A stretch of 64,000 nucleotides of DNA from the NCBI GenBank assembly GCA_900088475.1, contig FLMG01001116.1, forward strand, positions 1-64,000, in the 5' to 3' direction. Every line of letters begins with the position of its first letter. Position 1 is the first letter of the stretch. The position numbers and the translations under genes are program-made. The notes under the pieces are model-generated. The model did no database searches. It was not told the DNA's origin and was given only the letters and a program-made list of their open reading frames with translations. Source of the DNA: Hyphochytrium catenoides (Eukaryota; Sar; Hyphochytriomycetes; Hyphochytriales; Hyphochytriaceae). Below are positions 1 to 11,330 of this stretch, piece by piece.

Positions 1-149
1 GTCTAGTAGTTTATACGAGACACAGTTACTCTCCAGAACAACTAGACAACGTGCTAACTAGGAAACAGGGTCCCATAAGCTCTTCATACTCACTTCGAGT
101 ATATCAGTAGACCACATAACCTAAATAAGAGCGTCTTCAAATCCCATAC

Positions 150-3100
150 ATTATAACACAGCGTCGATCACGCTTCAACATTGGCGACCTTCTCTTGCAG
201 GACACAGTGCTTGACATCTAAAGTCTTTGACTTTGGTCGTGAAGAGGAGCAGAGGACAATTGCGCTTTGGTTGTCCTAACTAATAGGGATGGGCAGCTGG
301 TTGAAGAAGCCAAGCTCGCCAAGGAACACACATTGCAGTGCTCTGCGACCTGGCTTGCGAACCAAAGAGAGACGCACTCCGCTTCGGTGGTTGACGACGC
401 TCTGAGAGATTGCTTCTTTGACTTCCATGCAAAAGCACCGCCGTTGAAGCTCAATAAATAGCCTGTGATAGACTTGCGGTCAGCTGGGTCGCTAGCCCAA
501 TCAGCATCGGCCTGGACAGAGAGTTGAATAGGGGTATCTCCCCCTAGACACAAGGAGTAGTCTTGGGTGGCCTTCAGGTAGGTGAAGATACGTTTGACAG
601 CCTCCCAGTGAACGTGGCGGAAGGTAGTGACGTGTTCGCTCACAGCTTGTACCGCATAAGCGATATCAGGCCGCGTGCACACCATGACGTACAGCAAGGA
701 ACCCACTGCTTGACGATAACGGGTGCGAGCCAACCGGTCAGCGTCATCATCAGAAAGAGGAATGGTAAAAGCTTTAGGCAAATACGTCTTAGGCACCGCT
801 GGGATAGGATTGGGGTAGGCATCAAGTAGATTGAAGCGCTCCAAGATCTCGGTAATATACTTCGACTGTCGAAGGTATATCTTCCTAGCAGCTCGATCCC
901 GCTTTACTTGGATGCCCAAGTAGTACTCTAACTCCCCCAGATCGGTGATGGAGAAACGAGCAGATAGCATAGTCTTGAGACCTGCAATTTGCTCGGTGGT
1001 AGGAGCAAAGAGGAGCATGTCATCCACGAAGACGCCGACGATCTCAAGGTCCTCAGGTCTCGAAGAGTGGCGCTTGACGTATACCCCAAAGTCACAAACA
1101 CTGCGCTGGAACCCTTGCTCAATCAGATAATGGTGCAGCATGTCATTCCACATCTTGGGGCTCTGGCGAAGACCATATATCGACTTCTTCAGCTTCCAGA
1201 CGTGATCTTCTTGTCCAGGGGCTACAAAGCCCGGTGTTTGACGCATGTACACCGGCTCGTCGAGATTGCCGTTCAGGAAGGCGGTCTTAATATCGACGTG
1301 ATGCACTTCTAGATCCAGCGTGGCTGCGAGCGAGAGAAGGCAGCGGACAGTGTCATGCCCTATCACTGGAGCAAAGACCTCGCTAAAGTCAATACCTTGC
1401 TTCTGTCGATTGCCAAGAGCGACTAGACGTGCCTGGTACTTGTCCACTGAGCCATCGCTATGCAACTTGACCCTAAAAATCCATTGCGAGCCGATAAGAT
1501 GAGTGCCGGGAGGTGGGGGGGCACTAGATCGTAAACCTCATGGGACTGCATTGATGTAAGCTCTGAGGTAATGGCGGCTAGCCATTCTGTGGCATGAGGT
1601 CCAGAGAGTGCCTCGCGGACTGTTTTCGGTTCAGAGACATGCAGCAGATTAGCCTGGCCTACTGGAAAAGAGAGAGAGTCTCCTTGTAGTAGTCTATCAT
1701 CACGACCACGAGTGATAGGACCAAGTGGAGAAGTGATTGTGGTCGAAGAGGACGGAGAAGAAGCTGCTGGATGATCTTCGTCTTCGCCAAGCTCGCTCGT
1801 CTCCGTTCAATCAGCAACGCTGCTCTCTGGCTCCGGCCCCAGACAGTCATTGGTGGGTTCCTCTGGACTTGCTTCGTCAGCAGAAGGTTCACTTTCTTTT
1901 TCTGCTTGTCTCGCTGCACTCGCTTCACCACTTACTTGCGCTGCTTCAGCGGCAGTTGCTGATTCGTTCCCTATGTTGGGAAATAAAGAGACATAGTCAT
2001 AATTTTGCTGTCTTTTTGCCTGTTTGAGTAGAAAGGCCTCAGAGCGAGACTCGTCGATAACCACATCACGCCGCACAGAGATTCTCTTGGTCAGAGGATC
2101 ATACAGTCGATAGCCATGGGTGCCAGAGTCATAACCTACAAAGATATACCGAGAGCTCCGCGCATCAAGCTTTCGCAGCATCGTCGACGGCTCTAAACCA
2201 TACGCAAGGAACCAAAGACGTGTAGATGATCAACATCAGGCGGCTTGCCGTACCACTTTTCGTACGGGGGTAGAGCCATCGAGTGAAGCAGTAGGACAGC
2301 GATTGATCACATGAACTGCGGAGGCCAATGCATCTGCCCAAAAAAAACGAGGTAGGTCAGTAGCAATCAGAAGGCATCTCGTCGCCTGCATGACAGTTCT
2401 CATCCAGCGTTCACAACAGCCGTTGCTAGAGGGGGAATAAGCAGGTGCAGGAGAGTGCAGGATGCCGCGGCGAGAGCACACTCTGCGTGCAGCACTGCTA
2501 ACGAACTCTCCCGCGCGATCGGAGCGTATCTCCTTCACGCGCTCACCCGTCTGGTACCCCATGGAAAGGATGAGTTCCTCCAACTTAGCTTCTGCTTCTC
2601 CTTTGCTCCGAAGAAATTGCACAAAGCACCTCCGAGAGTGATCATCCTCCACGAGCAGAAAATGAACATAGCCTTGATAGCTACGAGTATTGGCAATGCC
2701 AACGTCGGCGTGCAGAAGTTCCAGCAGTCTTCTTGTTGCCTTACGGGGCTGAGCGTGATAAGGCTTACGAGTTAGCTTCGCAAGAATGCAGGTCTCACAA
2801 AGACAGAGCTGCTGAGAAGCTCTATCAAGGGCTATACCGGAAGCCTGCAGGGCTAGTCTGCGAATATCTGTGTGGTTAAGATGATTAAGCCGTTTGTGCC
2901 ACAGGGTGATAGGCTCTTGCTTGCTCGTAGCTGCGGCTAGTCTTAGAGAAGAAGAGTCACTTTGTACCGGTGCATCGTCAGTGTCCGAGGAGTAATAAAC
3001 GGTTCCATTGGTCAAACCAATACGTCTCACTTGTTCTTGTGAGGTTAACTTTGCAATGTCCTTGACCACTGAAGGACTGAGAGTGTCAGCTCCATTTGAG

Positions 3101-3335
3101 GTAAATTACACTGCTGCACCAGAGAAGTCTTGGATGTATTGTCCAATAGAGAGAAGATGCGTGACAAGGCTCGGGTTCATGATGGAGGTAGCCGGGAACC
3201 CACTGATAGCTCTGGTCTGGACTCGGAGAGTTTGGCACTGGGCGGCGCTCGCCACGATGCGGTCGTATTGCTTCAGTTCCATAACAGTAATGACTGCGCG
3301 TATAGTAGGATCCATGGGGTCCGTATCTCTCGTAG
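150..3335 (-). mobile_element. Decayed Ty1/copia retrotransposon, pol region
   Basis: Reading the minus strand, the domain order is copia-type: end of a protease region, GAG-pre-integrase zinc finger (LWHKRLNHLNH ... CETCILAK, about 2760-2930), integrase core with D...D...E (HADV, IRSDRAGEF, NGCCERW), reverse transcriptase (KTAFLNG, YGLRQSPKMW, FVDDMLLF, about 700-1500) and RNase H (ADADWASD, STTEAE, about 240-520). The frame is broken: a stop at 3106-3108, shifts near 2250 and 2190, one at a run of seven G at 1515-1521, and one near 270, so it is not autonomous. No gag, 5' LTR or primer-binding site is present on the right, where it runs straight into host coding sequence near 3335. The left end is uncertain; any 3' LTR would lie in the first bases or outside the window. 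Edges are approximate. Confidence 0.93.
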
Positions 3336-4135
3336 TACATAACACCCGCGTCCTCCTCTGATTGTGAAGACCTTCGCGTTCCTCCAGGTATAAAGAGGTC
3401 AGGGTAGGACTGTGACTGGCTAGAGGTTCGGCCGCCATACTCTCCCTTGTGCTCATCCTGATAAGAGGCATAGTATGGCATGGCGTAAGGAGTTTGTTGG
3501 TCAAAGCTGCTACGCCTTGTGCCTCTCCCATCTGCCGCAGGAGGTGGAACATCCCTTGGGACGGAAAATAGAGATGGGAGTTTCCTTTTTTTGCTCTCAG
3601 GGACTGTTGGGAATGCTCGAGAAGACATCCCAGGCGACGAGGTGCAGGAATAGTCGTAACCGTCCTGGCGTTGGAACCGGCTGCCTCGATGGTATGCCTC
3701 TTCCGGGTAGTAGACAGTGTGGTTTGGAGCTAGGCCCGGTAAGAACTCCCGGTTACAGTCCAAGGCCTGATAATCTAAGTCCGTGTGGCGGGAGTACTCG
3801 TACCTCGCGTTGTTGTTGCTACTGCTCCTACTGAGGGTGGGAGGATATTCTTTCCACTGAGGAAGAGGCATGGAAACACGGCGATAAGCCACAGCCCGGT
3901 GGTGCTGATCACCGGTTCCGGTAGCATCTAAAGAGCTTGTTCTGGTTCGTATGGTTGAGTTGTTATACTCCTGATGGGGTGAGATACTATGGTTCCGAGT
4001 TTGCGGTTGGTGATGAAGCTGATAGACGGAGTCCGAGATGCTCATCTGCCTCAAGGATGAGGGCGGAATCGATGGCCTGCTACCCGTAGCTCGTGATGGT
4101 TGGCCACAAATTTCTTCCTCATCTGTAGGAACCAT
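3336..4135 (-). pseudogene. 5' part of a nuclear-type protein gene, cut by the copia element
   Basis: An open frame of about 265 codons starts at the ATG at 4135 and reads leftwards into retroelement sequence, where it goes on in a meaningless frame to 3086. The host part is rich in Ser, Tyr, Pro and Gln and has a basic cluster KKRKLPSL. The intact gene at 8897-10180 has RKRRLPSL at the matching place, and both have a Y-E-R-x-G stretch just before the end of similarity (YYERYG here, AYERRG there). In the intact gene the DNA-binding domain begins right at that point, so this copy has lost its domain. I read it as a paralogue, or a fragment of one, disabled by the insertion or by a later rearrangement. 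Similarity outside these motifs is weak, so common origin is likely but not proven. Confidence 0.6.
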
Positions 4136-7100
4136 GATGTGGGCGTCTCAGTGCAATATTACGGTGCCGTTCTTGTTAAACCCTTCAGGCTGACGGAGCA
4201 GTCCACTGTGCCTTTCACGTATGTGATGTCGTCAATGCCTGAGGCCTGTACTCGAGAAGGGCTTGAAGCTATCAACAACTCCTTGTCGGTCTCTATATAT
4301 CCCCACCAAGCAGCTGCTGTAAGGAGAGGCAGCCTTATTTTATATGCTTCCAGCGGGTTACAAGCTACTAGACAAGAGGAAGAGGATCGCTGCCTACGAA
4401 AGGCCTTTTTAGGCGATGATGTAGATCTCAAGAGTAGAAGGCCTCTACCATTAGAGCCCTGGGCTTCGTGGAGTGAGATCTTCCGGCTGAGTTTGCTTCT
4501 GGCATCATCATTTTTAGATAGGTCAGTCAGAACAGATGGGGGACGAGTCCCCGACTTTGATGAGCTCGAGAGCAAGCGACGACAGCGGCAATGCCAACGG
4601 CAACTCCAACGCACCGCTATGGGCCCAAGTACAACTACAAATGCTAGTGCTGTCTGTGGTCGGCCCCAACACTGAGGAAAGAATGTTATCACCAGATGAC
4701 TTGGACATAGCCAAGATAACGTCCAGCAATAGACTCTAATAACGAAGAGCCAAGTACAAGTTCCTTTTGGTGGGTGGGGGCGTCAGAGCAGGAGAGGGCC
4801 GTAGGTCGCAAGGTGCATAATCGTAATGAAAGCAAAAGGAGGCATAAAAGGAAGCTCAAGAAACAGAAGGTAGACCGTGGAGAGTGGAGACACACGAAAC
4901 AGAGGAAGCGCAATCCCAAGACGGAACAGAGGAGAGAAGAGACAGGGAATAAGAATGGTCAGAAATCTGAACCGAAGAAGAAGAGTAACAACCGCCAGCA
5001 ACCGCAGTTGCCCTCACACTTTTGTTAAGGAACATAGGGAGATAATAGAAGAGTGCAACGGTTAAAGTGTCCCTCTCGTGATATCCTCAGGGTCAGACGT
5101 GTATAGGAGTCACCACTGAGTGCCACATCATTATGGTCTGGAGTAGTACTACACCTACACGACTCTTTTGCTACAAAAGGACGCTTTCTTTCTTATGAAC
5201 AGAATGGGTGAGAAAGACGTTTGAACCGCACAAACCGCAGGCCACAACCTTGTTTCCTTGGAGTCTCGAGTCACACTTCTGTTCCATACCCAGCTTGCCC
5301 TTGATTTTACCACGGGGTTCGCATTCTTTCAGCAACTATAAGTGCTCGGGTAGGAGAGGCTAGACCCTAAGAGCTGATCCCTTGCAGATATCACCGTTTA
5401 TTGGATTGAGTTGGTACCAGTTGTTACTCTCTATTCCTTACCCGGACCCCTTGCAACTTCCCTATGTGATGAGGTTTCATTGACCCCTGTGCGGTGCGGT
5501 GCGACTCTACGTCTCCCTCTAATCAAGTGGGCAAGGTATCTACTGCCAAGTAAGAAGAAACAAAGGATATTGTAGTTCAGCATTCAGCATGGAGTTACCA
5601 GAGTGTGTCGTGCATAAGAGTCTCGTCTCCTTTCCGTACAACCCCCATTGTCTCGGACACGTTATCAGTATAGTTCTAATCTGTTACAGTATTGTCCCCT
5701 GTAGGCGTAGATAGCTCTAGGGGTAGTCGTGGCCATTATTATTATCACAGAAAGAGGTACTGTCACGTAGTAGTTCTACTACCGTTTTACATTAAGTCTC
5801 AAGCGGCGAATGATCCCAGCCTTTGAGGGGATTCCGTACAGTCCCGTCCTCTGCTAAGATCCATTAACCTAAGAGACAACCTAAGAGCCCTCTGAGCGTA
5901 GTGTGCAGCTGATTGGTCAAGCTCCTGCCCATAGGATGTGTGGGTGCAGCGGTTTACCTCCTTCCATAACTGGGATGGGTAGGCCACCACCAAACTTCCG
6001 TCCGTTCCCTTTCAAAGAGCTGCCATTGGTTGTCAGATGTGGATCATCGTCCTTCTGAAGTCCCCCTGAGCGTAGAAAGAAGCTCTCCTCGGCTAACGGG
6101 CGACCGTCAATGGGTCAAAAGGTTACACGCAAGGAACATGGCAGTATACCGCTAGGAAGGCGTATGTGTTCGGATGCCTGAGAACAAAAAAAGAGGGAAG
6201 GTACAGGTGAGAGACGGAAAGGATGTAGAAGAAGGTAACGTCTCAAAGGGACAATAACTTTAGTCACCTCGCCTCCTTGCAAGGCTTTGTTTCTCTCTTC
6301 GCGCATCTTTTCGTGGACTCACACTGTCCTAGGAATCATCAGTTTTGCCTCTAGTAGGACACGGGCGAGACAGGGAGCGAACCGAGGATGACGATATTCT
6401 GCGTAAAATGCAAAGATTTCTATGGGATAGGTGTTCACAAAGATCAGAGAGCAGAGAGTCCCTGCTTCTTGTCTCTCATAGACTACGACGAGAGAAGCCC
6501 AACTAACGGAAAGGATGAGATTATTCCTTCTGGGATCACGATTGTGAGGAATAACGCCCACCACCACCACTTGCGTTGTATCGCTGTAACCGACCAAAGC
6601 CGATGATGGCGGACTCTCTTCTTCTCCTCTTCGTCCTAATTGGGTCTATCTTTATTACACAGAAAGAAGTTTATTACCGTCGTCAGTAGTGCACCACCGC
6701 TACTCTCAAAGAAGCCGTGGTGTTGTTGCATGCTCCACAGAAGAAGGAAAGGCTACCATGGTCTTGCCGATCTCATCACTGCATTCGATAGGCTCTACCC
6801 TTCTAGCTGACATGTCACAAATAGAAGATTGGACCATAAAGTCTCATCAGACGGTGTTGCGTATTACTATCATGAAGTCTGGTGGTAGTAGGTAGTGAAC
6901 AAATAAATGCCATTAATAGTTGTCCGTCGCTTGAACAACGTCGCAAAAGCGTGGTGGATGACGGCTTTCATTAAGCTTCTAGGTTGTTGACGCTCTTGGT
7001 AGTCCTGTTACGAGTGAAAGAGCCACCTTGGAGTACGATAGTAAGTAAGGTCACATAGACTATGTTTTGCGGCGGTTGGATTGCTGCGCTACGTCATGCT

Positions 7101-8896
7101 AGTGTCTTATGGTGGTAGGGCTAGAGTGAAGGTAGAAAAGATTGGATGGCACATACCAGCAGCAGTAGTATTCAAGTCGTCCTAGAAGGCGATTGAAGGG
7201 TTGTTGATAGTAGAATCTTCTTAGGTAGATGGAGATCACCGCCATTATTGTCACTTGTCTCGGTCCTTCGTCCAGAGAACAACAATGATGAGTGTGCGCG
7301 TTCATTCAACAATAAGGTTATTTCGAAGGTATCCTGCTAGCATTCCACCACATACACTCCACCTACCTGCTACCTTCCTCCTCTGAAATTAGTAGCACAA
7401 CAAGCAAGGAAGCGGAAGGCTATTGGGGCCGTGCATTCTATTATTTACCTTACCATTTAGTTGTTGATGAGCGTCTTCTTCTTCTTGGTCGTCTTGTTCT
7501 TTTCTTCTTATTCTTCGGTAGTAAGCTATTTTGTCTTTATTTTTAGTTCTTTTATGGACTCATCATTTATGCCTCTTAAGTGAGCTCTGCTGCGGTCACT
7601 TCCCGTCCCACTATGGTAGTAACAGCCTTACGGCATTGAATAGGCAATAAGTAATAAATAATGAGAGTAACTGGATGGCCACCAACCACCAGCCACCACC
7701 ACAATAATACCAGCTAGGCAGTACTACGTAGTACTATTTCCCGTACAAGAAGATAATAAGAATCAAAGTTGGGGGAGGACTACACAGCCGACGATCATCA
7801 TGTGAAAGATGTAAACTGCTGGTGGCCGATGATGTCATCATCAGAACTCAATATCTCTGTCTCATCAATGGATGGTTCGTTCCTTCTCTCTAAAATCATT
7901 ACAAATGTACGATGTCACTCGCTGTCACCAGCACTAGCCCAGTATTCTTCACATCACAACTTGAACAGTTACGACGGCTTTTGACTGTTACGACGGCTTT
8001 TTGCCAGGTATGACAGGTATGAAGAAGAAGAATTTGGTCCCTATTATCGTCACCTAAATTTAACTTGAAAGACTGAATGAATATACTCCTTTGTGTGGCC
8101 AGAGGAGCAGTACTATTAGTACCTGGCTCACCATAATATCAGGCATACATCCATATCCCTAGCTGCACCGAGGGTAGAGATTACCTTGCTTGATAGTTGA
8201 TGATCCAGCAGTCAGGATAATGATAATTGTGCACTCATTTCTTTTTTTAATGCGTGGAGGAAGAGTTCCTGAGATAAGGTGAGCCGTGGCCAAAACTAAG
8301 CGTTGTCAATGCTTTGTTGTCACCTTTCATATTTTGGAAAAGGAAAAGGTATGAACCATTGTTAGCAACAGCGAAGCAAAAACTTAATAGATTAATCGTG
8401 GAAGCCGCCAATAGCAATGTTCACGGGGCCCCAATGATAGCTGGTGCACCCACCTCCTAACTGCTATGCGGACCCCACCTTATTAGAGCAAGAAACATGG
8501 GCATATCATCTAACGGCTTGTTAGACAGATGGCAGTAGGCTGGTAACAGGCAATCTCTGTACGGAACGAGGTCTCAAACGAAAGATGCATCCGAGATAGT
8601 GAGAGAGAAGAGGCGGGTAATAGGTACATTAACCTTACAAGAAGAATAAGCATCGACCATTATCCTTCCTTGTTACACATTGGAACTAATAAAGCTTTTG
8701 ATTGCCTATATTATATATTCACAGTGGCCAACTCAACAACGGGCATAACGACTGGCCTTAGATGACGGCATCACTACATCATTAGCCATAGTCGGTACTT
8801 TATATACAAGGGTGATAATGTCAGCTGGTGGAGCAATTTGTTTCCTCAACCATGTGCTAGACACGTCTAGTCACATGTAGTCGTCGGGGTCACCTA
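4136..8896. other. Intergenic stretch without a convincing gene
   Basis: Open frames here are short, lack recognisable motifs and overlap on both strands. About 4780-5010 is strongly purine-rich on the plus strand (GA/AAG runs), which creates an artificial Lys/Arg-rich frame. GTAGTACTAC-like words recur (near 5150, 5770 and 7720). A short tandem repeat lies at 7968-8002. I see no RNA gene. An unrecognised gene with many small exons cannot be ruled out by eye. Confidence 0.5.
7968..8002 (+). repeat. Two-copy tandem repeat, 19-bp period
   Basis: GTTACGACGGCTTTT occurs at 7968-7982 and again from 7987, followed by a shorter doublet (AGGTATGAC, AGGTATGA). It lies in non-coding DNA; no function is visible. 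Confidence 0.8.
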
Positions 8897-10180
8897 CTAG
8901 CAAGCAGCCGTCTTCACCGCAGTTGTGCTCTCCGCTACGCGCCACTGTGGTGAAACTGGGGCAATGACTGCCTGCTGCTGGTAGCTCATCATCACCTGTT
9001 CCTCCTTCACTGGATAAGCCGGAGCCACTGGAGTGCTCATAGCGCGACAGTACACGGTGTTTGCAGTCGAGGCCGATGTTGCTGTATCTCCCGCCAACGT
9101 CGAAAAGTAGGGGACTGGCAGAGCAAAACTAGGTTCCGACTGGGCAGACACTACCATCCTTTGACGCTTGGTCGTTGACTCTTCAAGTTTAAGCCTCTCC
9201 AGAGAATCCAGGAATCTCTTCTCTAGCTCGCTGAGTCGCAGCAGGGCCTCGGTCTGCTGCGCCTTTAGAGCTTGTTCTGCTTCTTCCGTCTCAGCTATTT
9301 TAGGCCTGAAGATCTTCTTGCCCAATTTCTTAGGGATAGCATACCCAGCGATCTCCAAAGAAGCAAGCTTCTTTGAGACTCTCATCGGGTTGCAGCGCAG
9401 CCTCTCTGCCAGGTAACTTCGGAGCGTGACTCCTGGTTCTAGAGGAAGAATGCCTTCCAAAAAGCACTCAGTCATCTTTCTGGTGAAGCGCTCCTCGTCA
9501 TAAGTCCACTTTCCTCTGCGCTCGTACGCAATTAATGTCTCACTGACTGCTGGAGGATAAGATGAGGTTGCACTTCCAGCGAAGTGATACATAACAGTGT
9601 ACGACTGGGGAGAGTGTTGAGGAGAGTTTGGCAAGGGAGGAAACTGGCTGTTATAAGTGTGGAAACCTGCCTGGCTGACTAGACTTTCTTGCAAAGGATA
9701 GCCGTATACACCATTGCTATTATGGCTGTTGTAGCTCATGGCTAGGGGTGAAGTAGGGTCTGGTTGTGGAAGAAGAGAGGGTAGCCGTCGCTTTCTAGAT
9801 GTCTGGGACTGCTCCATGGCGGCTGTTCTGCTTGGACGGGGCAGGATTGCGCAACTGCCTGTGATCCCCTGAGGGCGATTGGTCCAAGTTGGAGGGATAC
9901 GGTCTCCCGATGATGCGTAGTGATACTGCAAAACTTCCTCGTTGCTATGACGGTTGGGTGACCCAGAGCCATCAGGTCTATCTAAGGCAGCCTCTGTCGA
10001 GGCCAAGAAATGGGTAGACGGCGACGTAAGTGAGGAGCTGCACGTTGAAACGCTTACAAGTTCTCGCCTCCTCTCCTCCAGCCCTCCAGCGAGAATGTCA
10101 GACATTCTCATAGGCTGAGACCGCTCGGATGCGGATGCGTTTTTGAGGCTCCGGTAATACATGCTGCTGGAAGCCTTCAA
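8897..10180 (-). CDS. Stramenopile-type DNA-binding-like protein (GKW/NPMRVSKK domain)
   Basis: A single-exon frame of 427 aa. Residues 1-215 are low-complexity (Ser, Pro, Tyr, Gln) with a basic cluster RKRRLPSL at 129-136 that could be a nuclear localisation signal. Residues 221-293 form a compact domain: RRGKW, TLRSYLAERLRCNPMRVSKK and a basic end KKLGKKIFRPK. I know close matches from diatom and oomycete proteins, where the domain is usually treated as an unnamed, possibly nucleic-acid-binding module; its function is not established. Residues 296-335 are a likely coiled coil (heptads rich in Ala, Leu, Glu). The C-terminus (340-427) is disordered. The first ATG of the frame was taken as start. 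A truncated relative with the same basic motif lies on the same strand at 3336-4135. A role in transcription is inference. Confidence 0.88.
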   Translation of the reverse strand: MKASSSMYYRSLKNASASERSQPMRMSDILAGGLEERRRELVSVSTCSSSLTSPSTHFLASTEAALDRPDGSGSPNRHSNEEVLQYHYASSGDRIPPTWTNRPQGITGSCAILPRPSRTAAMEQSQTSRKRRLPSLLPQPDPTSPLAMSYNSHNSNGVYGYPLQESLVSQAGFHTYNSQFPPLPNSPQHSPQSYTVMYHFAGSATSSYPPAVSETLIAYERRGKWTYDEERFTRKMTECFLEGILPLEPGVTLRSYLAERLRCNPMRVSKKLASLEIAGYAIPKKLGKKIFRPKIAETEEAEQALKAQQTEALLRLSELEKRFLDSLERLKLEESTTKRQRMVVSAQSEPSFALPVPYFSTLAGDTATSASTANTVYCRAMSTPVAPAYPVKEEQVMMSYQQQAVIAPVSPQWRVAESTTAVKTAAC

Positions 10181-11281
10181 AAAACCTCTGACGGCATACC
10201 AGTTGAAGCACTGGTTAAAAGCAATTGGGATGCCTTACCCGTAGGTGGAAGTATTAGAAGTGAGACAATAAAGATCAGATGTTATATGACTGAGTTTGCA
10301 AACTGTCACTGCTGTTGCTCTTTGGCCAGAAAGGGCTTCTGGCAGCAGGCAGCAGACATGTACAAGTGTACAGTCAAGCCACTACTGTAAGAAAGCTGGA
10401 TAAACTCAGCCTGGCTGCTTCTGTTGATTGATCGCTTACTTCTCCTCTCGGCCATTTATTATCACATACTGAGTATGTCAAAGAGGACAATGAGAATTGC
10501 TCTGCCTTTCGCCTGCAGTGACTGAGAGCTCGGTAGGTAGAGGGGACGGAACAAGTCAGATCCTATCAATGGAGCTCATACATAGAACTACCAACTACGG
10601 GCGTGTATCCTCATACATACATAACGACATGACGAGATGTCGCGGGTGCCTACCTCTCCTTTTATTTTCCTACTAGGCTTTGTTTCGTGCTTTGTGAATG
10701 AATAAGTTGCTTGTGCTAACAGACAGAAAGAGACAGGATATATGGCTAATCAGACGGCAAAGCCGAGGTGCCACCAGAGACAGAGCCGACAAGCGAGACA
10801 GAGAGCGCGAAAGAGAAGAGAAAATACGACTGCAGAAGTATATAAAAAGTGAGTTGAGACAGAGACAGAGCGAGAGAGAGAAAGTGAGAGGCAGTGTGTC
10901 TTTTATTGATGCGACGACAAGAAGGTGCGGCGGCTTCTGATTGGATGAGGGGAGTTGATCATCACTAACTTGGAAACAACTCGAAAGATTTCCACCTGAT
11001 AAGTTTAGGTTTCAAAATAGCTTCACCAATATTTCCACCATGAATCCTCGTTACCAAGCCAATATTTCCATCTGGACAGAGTCCTGTACTTTTCAGATCA
11101 CCATACCTCCCAACAGCTGCCCAAACAGCTTCTCAAAATCCACCAGGTACCCCAGGACTCATACTATTATTGTGCTAGCTTATTACCTCGGTATGACGTC
11201 AGAGAGGCATATTACTACATTAGAACTGAGGGGCAGGTGTGAAAGGGAAGAATCCCCACGTGTCTAATGAACGGAGAATCC

Positions 11282-11330
11282 CAGCCAATCAAGGCACACT
11301 AGTCATCTTCAGCAGCTCTGTGATTGGCTG
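11282..11330. promoter_or_regulatory. Perfect inverted pair of CCAAT boxes
   Basis: CAGCCAATCA at 11282-11291 and its exact reverse complement TGATTGGCTG at 11321-11330 are separated by 29 bp. The core matches the NF-Y (CBF/HAP) consensus CCAAT[CA][AG]. The pair could serve either direction; the nearest supported gene is the minus-strand one starting at 10180, about 1.1 kb away. Regulatory function is inferred from the motif only. Confidence 0.45.

Noticed and set aside
4100-4692. Overlapping frames of 177-191 codons on both strands upstream of the broken gene
   Set aside because: No motif on either strand and no splice-phase support; probably the leader region of the minus-strand gene.
4774-5028. 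Lys/Arg-rich plus-strand frame that looks like a nucleolar basic protein
   Set aside because: It is the translation of a purine-rich tract; no start context, no domain, and the opposite strand is equally open.
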